Program-made: the position numbers and the translations under genes | Shown: positions 25,688 to 33,473 of the stretch, in pieces | Layout of the letters: each line of letters starts with the position of its first letter | Position numbering within the stretch: the first letter of the stretch is position 1 | Source: Halobacteriales archaeon QS_1_69_70 | GTDB lineage: Archaea > Halobacteriota > Halobacteria > Halobacteriales > Haloarculaceae | Assembly (NCBI GenBank): GCA_003021005.1 | Contig: PXRI01000013.1 | Span: 62,001 to 126,000, forward strand | Reading direction: 5' to 3' | DNA: 64,000 nucleotides | Notes under the pieces: model-generated | The model's database searches: none | Told to the model about the DNA's origin: nothing | The model's input: only the letters and a program-made list of their open reading frames with translations

Positions 25688-26800
25688 ATGACCGACATGG
25701 CCCCAGACGAACTAAACAGTCACCTACACGCGAAGACCGAGAAGCCACTCATCCTCGACATTCGACACGCCGACGATTTCGAGGACTGGCACATCCCGGG
25801 CAGCGAGAACGTCGACGTCTACGACGAACTGAAGAACGACCCCGGCGAGGCGGCAGCCCAACTCCGGACGCTCCCGCAGGATCGGGAGATCGTGACGGTC
25901 TGTGCCGTCGGTAAGATGTCGGCCGTCGCGACAGAGACGCTACGCAACGAGGGGTACGAGGCGAAGACTCTCCGCGATGGCATGAGCGGTTGGAGTCGCG
26001 TCCATCGGACGGCTCGGATTGACACCGATCTCGACGGAAAGCTCTTCCAGGTCGCTCGCCCCGGCACCGGCTGTCTCTCGTACGTTCTGATATCGGCTGG
26101 TGAAGCGGCTGTGTTTGATCCGTCCATCCACCTAGGAGAATACGAGGTCCTCATCGAGGACAACGACGCCGACCTGGTCGGCGTGTTCGATACGCACGCC
26201 CACGCAGATCACGTCTCCGGCGGTCAGCAGCTCGCGGATCGGTACGACGTACCGTACTACCTCCACCCGGCAGACGCGACCGACCTCGAGGTCGGTCCGC
26301 TGGCCGACGGCCAGCGACTCCGGGTCGGGGAAGTCGAGATTGAGGTGATCCACACCCCGGGCCACAGTCCGGGCAGCGTCAGCTTCGGCCTCCAAGACGA
26401 GGTACTGTTCACTGGAGACACTCTCTTGCACGAGAGCGTCGGCCGGGTCGAACTCGGCGTCGAAGCTGGCCTCGAGGACGTTGCTGTCGAAGAAAACGCG
26501 GCAGCGCTCTACGACGGCCTTCAGCGGCTCCAGGCGTACGGTGGCGACCCGCTCGTCTTGCCGACTCACGACCCTGGATCGCCCGATCCTCCAGTCAGTG
26601 CGCGACTGAGCGAGGTCGAGGAGCGAAACGCTGGCCTGGACCGAGCTCGCGAGACGTTCGTCGAATCGCTTGCATCCGATATCCCGGAGCATCCTCCGAA
26701 CTTTCAGCGGATCAAACGCGTGAATGTCGGCGTCGAGACCCCTCCCAAGGATGAGCTCGAGGACCTCGAACAGGGGCCGAACAACTGCGCGGCCGAATAA
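25688..26800 (+). CDS. Rhodanese-metallo-beta-lactamase fusion (persulfide dioxygenase-like)
   Basis: 370 residues from the ATG at 25688. An N-terminal rhodanese domain (LILDIRHADDFEDWHIPGS, active-site loop VCAVGKMSAVA with the sulfur-carrying Cys) is followed by an ETHE1/glyoxalase-II-type MBL domain (FDTHAHADHVSGGQQLA, IHTPGHSPGSVSF, LFTGDTLL, LPTHDPG). This pairing is known for persulfide dioxygenase/sulfurtransferase systems such as CstB, although there the rhodanese is C-terminal. A role in sulfane-sulfur detoxification is inferred. The MFS gene follows after 3 bases. Confidence 0.88.
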   Translation: MTDMAPDELNSHLHAKTEKPLILDIRHADDFEDWHIPGSENVDVYDELKNDPGEAAAQLRTLPQDREIVTVCAVGKMSAVATETLRNEGYEAKTLRDGMSGWSRVHRTARIDTDLDGKLFQVARPGTGCLSYVLISAGEAAVFDPSIHLGEYEVLIEDNDADLVGVFDTHAHADHVSGGQQLADRYDVPYYLHPADATDLEVGPLADGQRLRVGEVEIEVIHTPGHSPGSVSFGLQDEVLFTGDTLLHESVGRVELGVEAGLEDVAVEENAAALYDGLQRLQAYGGDPLVLPTHDPGSPDPPVSARLSEVEERNAGLDRARETFVESLASDIPEHPPNFQRIKRVNVGVETPPKDELEDLEQGPNNCAAE

Positions 26801-26803
26801 CCC

Positions 26804-28096
26804 GTGAACGGACCGACCGACGTGACGCATGGCATCCGCGAGCACCTCGGCCAGTTCTCGCTGCACGTCCTGCTGGTGTTTGCGACGGGTCTGACAATCG
26901 GCTCCGAGCGTGTCGTCGTCCCCCTCCTCGGCGAGGAGACGTTCGGGCTCACTTCGCTGTTCGTCATCGGCTCGTTCGTCGCCTCCTTCGGCTTCGTGAA
27001 GGCGCTGCTCAACCTCTACGCCGGCAAGTGGGGCGAGGCGTACGGACGCAGACCGGTGCTGATTCTCGGGTGGGCGACGGCGCTCCCGCTCCCAATCGTC
27101 CTCGTCTTCGCACCCTCCTGGGGGTGGATCGTCGCCGGGAACGTCCTGCTGGGGGTCAACCAGGCGCTCACCTGGAGTATGGCGATCAACGCAAAAATCG
27201 ACCTCGCTGGGCCCGAGCAGCGCGGTCTCGCCGTCGGCATCGACGAGTCCTTCGGGTACACTGGAGTCGCGGTCGGAACGTGGGTCACGGGTCTCATCGC
27301 CGGCTACACGGGGAGCCTCCGGCCCGAACCGTTCTACTTCCTGGCCGCCGTCGTCGTGCTGGCGTTCCTCGTGTCCCTCGTCCTGATCAAGGAGACCGTC
27401 CATTACGCTCGGGCCGAGGGCGACGACGCCCACCACGACGCCGACCTGCCGTTCGAGGCAGTACTGAAGCGCGCGACCTACGGCGACCGCACCCTGTTCG
27501 CGGCGGCTCAGGCCGGCCACGTCGAGAACTTCGTCGACACCCTATTCTGGATCGCGGTGCCGCTGTACCTCACGAGCCAGGGTCAGGAGGTCGAAGCCGC
27601 CGCGTTCGTCGTCGGGGTCCACAGCGCGATGTACTTCCTCCAGGTCGGCGCCGGTGGCCTCGCGGACCGGATCGGGCGTCGCCCGCCGGTTATTGTGGGA
27701 ATGTATCTCGCTGGCGCCGGGGTACTCGGGATGGTCCTCGTGGAGAGCTACGTCCCGTGGCTCGCGATGGCCGCGGCGTCAGGAATCGGTATGGCGTTGC
27801 TCTATCCCAATCTGATGACGGTGCCCGGCGATGCCTGTCATCCCTCGTGGCGTGCTGCCGGGATGGGCGTCTACCGGATGTGGCGTGACGCGGGTTACGG
27901 TGTCGGTGCATTCGTGATCGGCCTGACGATGGAGTTCGCGAGCCTTGAAGCCGCCTTCTATCTGACCGCGGCGTTGATGCTCCTCTCGGGGCTGGTCGTC
28001 CAGCTCTGGATGGAAGAGACTCACCCCGAGTTCGGCACGCACGAGCCGCCGCTCCCTGTAGGCGACGCGCCGGACGCAATACTCCCCGAGGACTAG
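26804..28096 (+). CDS. MFS transporter
   Basis: 430 residues from a GTG, only 3 bases after the rhodanese-MBL stop, so the two are co-transcribed. About twelve membrane spans. The loop motifs GKWGEAYGRRPVLI (between spans 2 and 3) and GLADRIGRRPPVIV (spans 8 and 9) are the MFS signature. GIDESFGYTGVAVGTWVTGLIAG resembles span 5 of drug/anion exporters. Context suggests export of a sulfur compound such as sulfite or thiosulfate. The substrate is inferred only. Confidence 0.88.
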   Translation: MNGPTDVTHGIREHLGQFSLHVLLVFATGLTIGSERVVVPLLGEETFGLTSLFVIGSFVASFGFVKALLNLYAGKWGEAYGRRPVLILGWATALPLPIVLVFAPSWGWIVAGNVLLGVNQALTWSMAINAKIDLAGPEQRGLAVGIDESFGYTGVAVGTWVTGLIAGYTGSLRPEPFYFLAAVVVLAFLVSLVLIKETVHYARAEGDDAHHDADLPFEAVLKRATYGDRTLFAAAQAGHVENFVDTLFWIAVPLYLTSQGQEVEAAAFVVGVHSAMYFLQVGAGGLADRIGRRPPVIVGMYLAGAGVLGMVLVESYVPWLAMAAASGIGMALLYPNLMTVPGDACHPSWRAAGMGVYRMWRDAGYGVGAFVIGLTMEFASLEAAFYLTAALMLLSGLVVQLWMEETHPEFGTHEPPLPVGDAPDAILPED

Positions 28097-28148
28097 GGAT
28101 CCGAGTAGGTATGCTACGTTCCGAGGTAGCGGTTCGGGTATTGCCCAG

Positions 28149-28778
28149 CTATCGAGTCCGTGTGGTAGCTAGCACGCGGGTGATGTAGATGTGCTTCCAG
28201 AGCACCCATCCCCCGAGGCTAATCGCAATCAGTCCGATGACGGTTAGTCCGACAGCCCCCCAATTCATCTTGTCGAGAGCGCAGGTCAACGTTTCACTCG
28301 CACAGGACCCGAACATTTCTTGTGCGAACGCGCCTCCGTACACTAGTGCCACGCCGACGACTACTGCAACGGTGCCGACCTGCTTCTTCCGCACGAGTTC
28401 CTGCTCGGTGGGTGGGTTGGCAACGATCGTCTCGCGAACGCCCTGACGCGGCCCGGCCAGTTGCGAGAAAATAGCTGCTCCAAGCAACAAGAGCGCCGCA
28501 GGGGCAAGGTAAATCCCGATCGACAGCATCCCTAGAATCGAAAGTCCTGACGACAGGAACGCGGCCACCCAGACGAGGGGTGTCCGATTCGTCCATACAC
28601 CGATCACACCGACGAGCGCGAAAAGCACGCTGAGCAGCACGATCCCGCCGAAGAACACGTCTGCGAGTGGATTCGGAAGCAAGAGGAATGCGGTTGCGAC
28701 CGTGGCCGAGATGACGGCAAGCGCGCTAAGCAGGCGACTGACCGTTTGGCTTTGGGGAGTCTGGAGTGTTGGGATCAT
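28149..28778 (-). CDS. Polytopic membrane protein, unknown family
   Basis: 209 residues with about six spans in two groups (LLSALAVISATVATAFLLL through IYLAPAALLLLGAAIF, then VGTVAVVVGVALVYGG and WGAVGLTVIGLIAISLGGW). A loop FGSCASETLTC carries two Cys that could form an extracellular disulfide. Its codon use is less GC-biased than that of the housekeeping flank. No family recognised. Convergent with the MFS gene. Confidence 0.75.
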   Translation of the reverse strand: MIPTLQTPQSQTVSRLLSALAVISATVATAFLLLPNPLADVFFGGIVLLSVLFALVGVIGVWTNRTPLVWVAAFLSSGLSILGMLSIGIYLAPAALLLLGAAIFSQLAGPRQGVRETIVANPPTEQELVRKKQVGTVAVVVGVALVYGGAFAQEMFGSCASETLTCALDKMNWGAVGLTVIGLIAISLGGWVLWKHIYITRVLATTRTR

Positions 28779-28835
28779 GGACGTATTACCAGTGGATTAG
28801 TTATCAGGTGTGCAAGGGTCTGCAATGCTCGTAGC

Positions 28836-29621
28836 TCAACGTTTGGGACTATTCGTTAAGGGCTCTGCGACCGCGACAAGCGGGCTCGATTCTCGACCCA
28901 GGGCAGCGCCGTCGAGTCCGCCATAGAGCGCGACGCTCGAGAACCCGGCGCGTTCGAGAAGCCGACGGAACTCTGCGGGACCGTAGAGTCGCGTATCCCA
29001 CGGCACTTCGCCGAGAAACTCGTAGCCGTCGCCGCGCTCCCGGAACTTCGTTATTACGACCTCAAGCCGGCCAGTCTCGGGGCTGTACTCCCGTCGCTCG
29101 ACCTTGATGACGTCTCGTTTGACACTCGCACCGGTTTCCTGGAAGTCGCCCAGCAGGCTGTGTCCGTTGTCCACCCCCATGACCAACGCGCCGTTCGGGG
29201 CGAGGCGCTTCCGGAATTTCTCGACGATTGCTTCGTTGGCGTCGTCCTCGAAGTACCCGAACGCGAACCAATTCAGGATGACGTCGTACTCGTCGTCGGT
29301 CGTATCCAGCTCACGCATGTCTGCGACACCGAACGATGTCTTGTCCGAGACGCCGGCCTCAACAGCCCGTTCGCGGGCCGTCTCGATGTACTCGGGAGAG
29401 ACGTCCACGCCGTCGACGGCGACCCCGGTCTCGGCGAGTTCGATCGAATGCCGGCCGATTCCGCAGGCGACGTCGAGCGCTCGCTTCGGTTCGACGCCGT
29501 GTTCGTCCAGTAGAGCCAGGAGGTTCGTCACGTCATCGTCAGCCCTGTCCACGCCCCGGTGTAGGCTCTCGCCGATCACGTCGGGCGACTCGATGTACGT
29601 CTTCTCGGTCCAGTGTGTCAT
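28836..29621 (-). CDS. Class I SAM-dependent methyltransferase
   Basis: 261 residues. The SAM motif I is ALDVACGIGRHSIELAE, motif II GVDVSPEYIETARERA, then DEYDVILNWFAFGYFEDD and a C-terminal beta domain (LYGPAEFRRLLERAGFSSVALYGG). Of the UbiE/Methyltransf_25 type with unknown substrate. It starts one base after the cupredoxin stop, so both belong to one transcript. Confidence 0.87.
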   Translation of the reverse strand: MTHWTEKTYIESPDVIGESLHRGVDRADDDVTNLLALLDEHGVEPKRALDVACGIGRHSIELAETGVAVDGVDVSPEYIETARERAVEAGVSDKTSFGVADMRELDTTDDEYDVILNWFAFGYFEDDANEAIVEKFRKRLAPNGALVMGVDNGHSLLGDFQETGASVKRDVIKVERREYSPETGRLEVVITKFRERGDGYEFLGEVPWDTRLYGPAEFRRLLERAGFSSVALYGGLDGAALGRESSPLVAVAEPLTNSPKR

Positions 29622-29622
29622 T

Positions 29623-30411
29623 TTACGTCTCCGTCTCCAGGTGATTTCGCCGCCGTTGGAACTCGTCTTCGTCTATGTCTCCCCGGGCATACTTTTCCCG
29701 GAGGGTCGACAGGGCAGCACCTTCACCCACCGCTCGTGGTGTCCCTCGTCGAGAAGCCCAATAGACGACCGCACAGACCGCTCCAACGAGGACAGAGACG
29801 AAGCCGAGCGGCATGAGTACCATCCACCCAGGCCCCCCACCGTTTATCATTCCGCTTTTCATCATCCTGTTGTCCCGGTTGGCACTCGATCCGTCGAATT
29901 CGTCGACTGTGATCGCCCCCTGTTCGATGATCGCCTCACTGTCGGGAACGGCACCTGCAGGGATGGAAGTATCTTCGGCGGGGCCGCCGGGCTCACCGAC
30001 GACGATCCGTCCGACCATTCCCATCGATTCGTGTGGAATACAGTAGTAGTCGTATGTCCCTGGAACCTCGAAGGTATGTTCGAATCTCCCCTGTGAGTGG
30101 ACGCCGCTATCGAACGGAGTGCCCGCAGCGGGGATGCGACCCTCGTAGGCGGTCGCGGAGTGCGATCCCGCTTCGATCTCGAACCGGACTGTCGTGCCCG
30201 GTTCGACGTGCAAGCCGATCGGATCGAAGTCCGTATTCCCCATCGAAACGACGGGGGTCTCCTGTTCTTGTGCATTAGCTGTCTTCGAGATCCCTGTACT
30301 CCCGATCGCACCTGCCCCGAGCAATCCCAAGACCTGTCGTCGACTATAGCTGGCCTGTGAATTCATCTCGGATGGGTCGGTGGAAGGTTCCGGACGATCT
30401 TGGGCGTTCAT
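29623..30411 (-). CDS. Tat-exported cupredoxin (halocyanin-like) with C-terminal SHOCT domain
   Basis: 262 residues from the ATG at 30411; a second ATG at 30366 is possible. A twin-arginine signal (YSRRQVLGLLGAGAIGSTGIS) is followed by a plastocyanin-like domain with copper ligands His (AGSHSATAYEG) and the Cys-His-Met set in YYCIPHESMGM. A linker leads to one C-terminal span (LMPLGFVSVLVGAVCAVVYW) and a SHOCT motif (LREKYARGDIDEDEFQRRR). The copper domain is outside, and the SHOCT tail would be cytoplasmic. A blue-copper electron carrier tethered to the membrane. Confidence 0.85.
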   Translation of the reverse strand: MNAQDRPEPSTDPSEMNSQASYSRRQVLGLLGAGAIGSTGISKTANAQEQETPVVSMGNTDFDPIGLHVEPGTTVRFEIEAGSHSATAYEGRIPAAGTPFDSGVHSQGRFEHTFEVPGTYDYYCIPHESMGMVGRIVVGEPGGPAEDTSIPAGAVPDSEAIIEQGAITVDEFDGSSANRDNRMMKSGMINGGGPGWMVLMPLGFVSVLVGAVCAVVYWASRRGTPRAVGEGAALSTLREKYARGDIDEDEFQRRRNHLETET

Positions 30412-30454
30412 TAGTGGGACTGGAAGGGACGTATCATCGTATCTATGCTGCGAG

Positions 30455-30461
30455 CTATAAC
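30455..30461 (-). promoter_or_regulatory. TATA box of the cupredoxin-methyltransferase pair
   Basis: The minus strand reads GTTATAG here, 44-50 bases before the ATG at 30411, so a transcript start near 30430 is expected. This supports 30411 over the track's 30495. Confidence 0.45.
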
Positions 30462-30508
30462 TGGCACCCCTGTGGGGCGGCTTCACTTTCTCCATGTTTA
30501 CTCCGTCT

Positions 30509-31225
30509 CTATGATGTGTATTCTGCAGAGGTGCGTTCGAGCGTGAGTGCCAGCAGGTTCCGCTCGGCCCGCCGGAGGTGTTCGAGCACCGTGGACTTGT
30601 CGAGGTCGAATTCCGCCGCGAGTTCAGTCGCCGTCACGCCCCGTGGGACGTCGAAGTAGTCTCGCTCGAATGCCGTCGTCAGAACCTCACGCTGGCGCTC
30701 CGTGAGCGCTTCGACGTGATTGGTTTGCCCGGTGTATTCGCCGATACGCAGTACATTCATCTGCGTGGCGAAGTCCCCGCTCTCGCCAAATGCTGTCTCC
30801 AGTTGAGCCAGCGCTTCTTGCGTGGCGACGGCCGTGAAGGTCAGCCCATCATCATCGAGGTGAAGCGGGCCGTCGACGTAGAACTCCCCCTCCTGCTCGT
30901 CGAGGGTCTCCTGACAGCGGGGGAGTTCCATGCGCAACAGGTACTCGAGGCGATCGGGGCCACGGCCGACAAGGTCGAACGAATGGACGTAGTCGAGGTC
31001 TTCGAATCGGTCTGTATCCACGGGGTCGTCAACCTCGACCATCGCCGTCCCCGAACACCCCCGGCACGAGAGCGAGCGGAGGCGAACGTACTCACACTCG
31101 TCCCGGAGTGAGAGCAGTTCCTCGACGCCGACTGCTGCCAACGCTGACTGCGACAGTCGGAGCCGTAGTTCCCGCAGGTGCGTCCCCGTGGTCCCTGCCG
31201 GGTGGCCGTTGCTGCTCTGTCTCAT
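30509..31225 (-). CDS. Bacterio-opsin-activator-type HTH regulator of the ABC exporter operon
   Basis: 238 residues from the ATG at 31225, which overlaps the permease stop by four bases. The C-terminal HTH_10 domain is LTERQREVLTTAFERDYFDVPRGVTATELAAEFDLDKSTVLEHLRRAERNLL. The N-terminal sensor has a CxxC (SLSCRGCSGTAMVEV), suggesting metal or redox sensing. Third gene of the ABC operon; probably autoregulates it through the dyad over the TATA box. Confidence 0.88.
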   Translation of the reverse strand: MRQSSNGHPAGTTGTHLRELRLRLSQSALAAVGVEELLSLRDECEYVRLRSLSCRGCSGTAMVEVDDPVDTDRFEDLDYVHSFDLVGRGPDRLEYLLRMELPRCQETLDEQEGEFYVDGPLHLDDDGLTFTAVATQEALAQLETAFGESGDFATQMNVLRIGEYTGQTNHVEALTERQREVLTTAFERDYFDVPRGVTATELAAEFDLDKSTVLEHLRRAERNLLALTLERTSAEYTS

Positions 31226-32058
31226 CGGCCGAGAGTCACCGCCGCGAGTAGATCGGCCTCGCTTTCGAGCGTTCGTGTGAACGTCCATGCGGTCACGGTT
31301 CCGAATCCCAGAGCGAGAGCGACGAGCAACCCGACAGCGGGCGCGACGTCAGCCCAAACCCAGCCGTCGAGTGCCAGGGCCCGCATGCCGGAGATGGCGA
31401 TGGAGACGGGGTTCCAGTCGGCAAGCGTCCCTAGCCACGCGGGCATCGCCGATATCGGGACGAACGCGTTGCTCACGAACAACACCGGCAATACAAGGAA
31501 CGATGTGACCATTGAGAACGCGAACTCGTACTTGAGGGCGTACGCCACGAACAGTGAGAACGCCGTCGCGGCGACAGCCATGAGCGCGGCCAGGCCAACG
31601 AAGGCGACGGCACCAGGCAGTCCGGTCGCCAGCCGCACGCCGTCCGCGTACGCGAGCCCCAGCAGGAGCGTCGTCTGGACTGCATTCAGCGTTGCCATCA
31701 CGACGATGCGGGCGCCGACCACCGAGGATCGGCTGACTGGTGCAGCCCAAAGCTTCCCGATGAACCCGGTGCTGATGTCGTCGACGACGCATTTTCCGCC
31801 GATGACGACGTACTCGATGGCCATCAAGGCCGCAACGCCTGGCAGGATGAACGCCTTGTAGTTCTCGGCGGGAAACCCCGGGAGCATCGTGATCTGTTGA
31901 AAGAGACTGCCGAACAGCAGATACCAGAGCACCGGCTTGATGGCCAGCATGACTGTTAACCCGACCGGCGAGATGGTGACCTCGCGGAACCACCGCAGAC
32001 TGAGTCCGCGAACAACCCGGAGTTCGGCGCGGAGATCAGCCACTCGTCGGGTGCTCAT
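31222..32058 (-). CDS. ABC-2 type transporter permease
   Basis: 278 residues with six spans (SPVGLTVMLAIKPVLWYLLFG, AFILPGVAALMAIEYVVIGG, VVMATLNAVQTTLLLGLA, LPGAVAFVGLAALMAVAATAF, SMVTSFLVLPVLFVSNAFVP, PAVGLLVALALGFGTVTAW). Of the DrrB/ABC2_membrane family, exporting drugs, lipids or polysaccharide. Its ends overlap the ATPase and regulator genes by four bases each. Confidence 0.9.
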   Translation of the reverse strand: MSTRRVADLRAELRVVRGLSLRWFREVTISPVGLTVMLAIKPVLWYLLFGSLFQQITMLPGFPAENYKAFILPGVAALMAIEYVVIGGKCVVDDISTGFIGKLWAAPVSRSSVVGARIVVMATLNAVQTTLLLGLAYADGVRLATGLPGAVAFVGLAALMAVAATAFSLFVAYALKYEFAFSMVTSFLVLPVLFVSNAFVPISAMPAWLGTLADWNPVSIAISGMRALALDGWVWADVAPAVGLLVALALGFGTVTAWTFTRTLESEADLLAAVTLGR

Positions 32059-32798
32059 GCGACCACCTCGCCGGCTGTGATTGTCTTGAACGCGTCGCCG
32101 AACGAGTCGTCGTGGCGTTCCTTCAGCGCGTCCGGACTGTCGACGGCCGCGATCTGGCCTTCTGACAGTACGGCCACGCGGTCACATAATTCCGCGGCCT
32201 CGTCCAGGTAGTGCGTCGAGAGCAAGACGGTCGCGCCCGCAGCCCGGAGTTCGCGGACGTACTCCCAGGTCTGGCGGCGCATTGCCGGGTCGAGACCCAG
32301 TGTCGGTTCGTCGAAGACGACGAGCTGTGGGTCGTGGAGGAGGCCGGCCGCGATCTCGATGCGGCGTTTCATCCCGCCAGAGTAGCCGGCGATGCGCTCG
32401 TCGGCACGATCCAAAAGATCTACCCGGTTCAGTACGCGCTCGATGCGGTGGTCGCGCTCGCTCACGGGCACCTTGTACATGTCGGCGAACAGCGAGAGTA
32501 CCTGTCGACCGGTCAGCCAGTGATCAAGTGCTGTCTCCTGGGGAATATAGCCGACGCGCGTGCGGACGTCGTCCGGGCAATCGGTAACGTCGATTCCGTC
32601 GACGGTCACCCTGCCGGCCGTCGACTCCGTTAGCGTCGCGACGACCTTCATCAGCGTGCTCTTGCCAGCGCCGTTCGGCCCGAGTAGCCCAAACGCCTCG
32701 CCCGCGTCGACGGACAGCGACACGTCATCGAGGGCGGTCGTCGTACCGTATCGTTTCGAGAGGTTTGCAACCTCCACGAGTTGATCTCGTTCAGTCAT
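32055..32798 (-). CDS. ABC transporter ATP-binding protein (DrrA-like)
   Basis: 247 residues from the ATG at 32798. Walker A GLLGPNGAGKSTLM, Q-loop YIPQETALDHWLTG, signature GYSGGMKRRIEIAAGL, Walker B LVVFDEPTLGLDP and switch His in LLSTHYLDEAAEL are all intact. It is the motor for the ABC-2 permease. The track extends upstream through the promoter to 33128, which is wrong. Confidence 0.93.
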   Translation of the reverse strand: MTERDQLVEVANLSKRYGTTTALDDVSLSVDAGEAFGLLGPNGAGKSTLMKVVATLTESTAGRVTVDGIDVTDCPDDVRTRVGYIPQETALDHWLTGRQVLSLFADMYKVPVSERDHRIERVLNRVDLLDRADERIAGYSGGMKRRIEIAAGLLHDPQLVVFDEPTLGLDPAMRRQTWEYVRELRAAGATVLLSTHYLDEAAELCDRVAVLSEGQIAAVDSPDALKERHDDSFGDAFKTITAGEVVA

Positions 32799-32834
32799 GC
32801 GTCGAGAAGATGTTTCGTGCGCGTCGCGTTGGTA

Positions 32835-32858
32835 CTTACTCCCAATATATGGGTAGTA
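32835..32858 (-). promoter_or_regulatory. TATA box within a dyad, ABC operon promoter
   Basis: The minus strand has ACCCATATATTGGG (32841-32854), about 43-56 bases above the ATG. It sits inside an imperfect dyad (TACTCCCA and TGGGTAGTA arms). A repressor there, plausibly the CxxC-containing Bat protein of the same operon, would block TBP. Confidence 0.5.
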
Positions 32859-32928
32859 TTCAAGTAGTGTCGAGGGTCGGCCACGTGTCGTTGCTTCGAT
32901 CAAGAAGTCCGGGACCGGCTTACTGGAC

Positions 32929-33326
32929 GTTGAGGACCGCGACGCGTTCCTGGGCGACGGTGGCACCGTCGTCCTCGCACTCTCCACATCGGACGCCGAC
33001 GCCCCGCACGCCGTACCGGTCTCTACGGCTACAACGAGACGGAGGTCGTGTTCTACCTCCGGCTGGCCGCCGGGCCGGACAACGTCAAGGGGGACCTCGA
33101 GGACAGTGCCGTGACCTTCGTCACCCACTAGCAGGGCGACGACCGGTGGCGGAGCGTCGTCGCGACCGGCCGCCTCCGGTCGACGACCGAAGACGCCGTC
33201 GCCATCGACGCCCTCGAGGGGTTCCGGGAGGTCCAGATCCCGCTCGTGGACGTCTTCGGCGCCCCGACCTCCGAGGTGCCCTTGGAGTTCGACCGGCTCG
33301 ACCCCGAATCGTTGACGACCTGCTAG
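32929..33326 (+). pseudogene. PPOX-class protein remnant, several lesions
   Basis: Reads EDRDAFLGDGGTVVLALSTS..HAVPV, then after a one-base step near 33019-33024 GYNETEVVFYLRLAAGPDN..AVTFVTH, an in-frame TAG at 33129-33131, and on through DDRWRSVVATGRL and VDVFGAPTSEVPLEFDRLDPE to a stop at 33324. This is a haloarchaeal pyridoxamine-5-phosphate-oxidase-like FMN-binding protein. No start codon or family N-terminus precedes it, so the 5' end seems cut off by the island junction. Two lesions plus truncation make real decay likely. Confidence 0.75.
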
Positions 33327-33473
33327 GAGTCACCGACCGGGACCTGACGGCGCCCGCCGGCACCGACTGACCCCGGGCCGGGCGACCGACGATCGGGCAG
33401 GACCAGAACTGTTCGGACCTCGCGGCGGTGCGGCGCCGCGAGCATCCGAGACCCGCTGCCACGCCGTTGTGCG

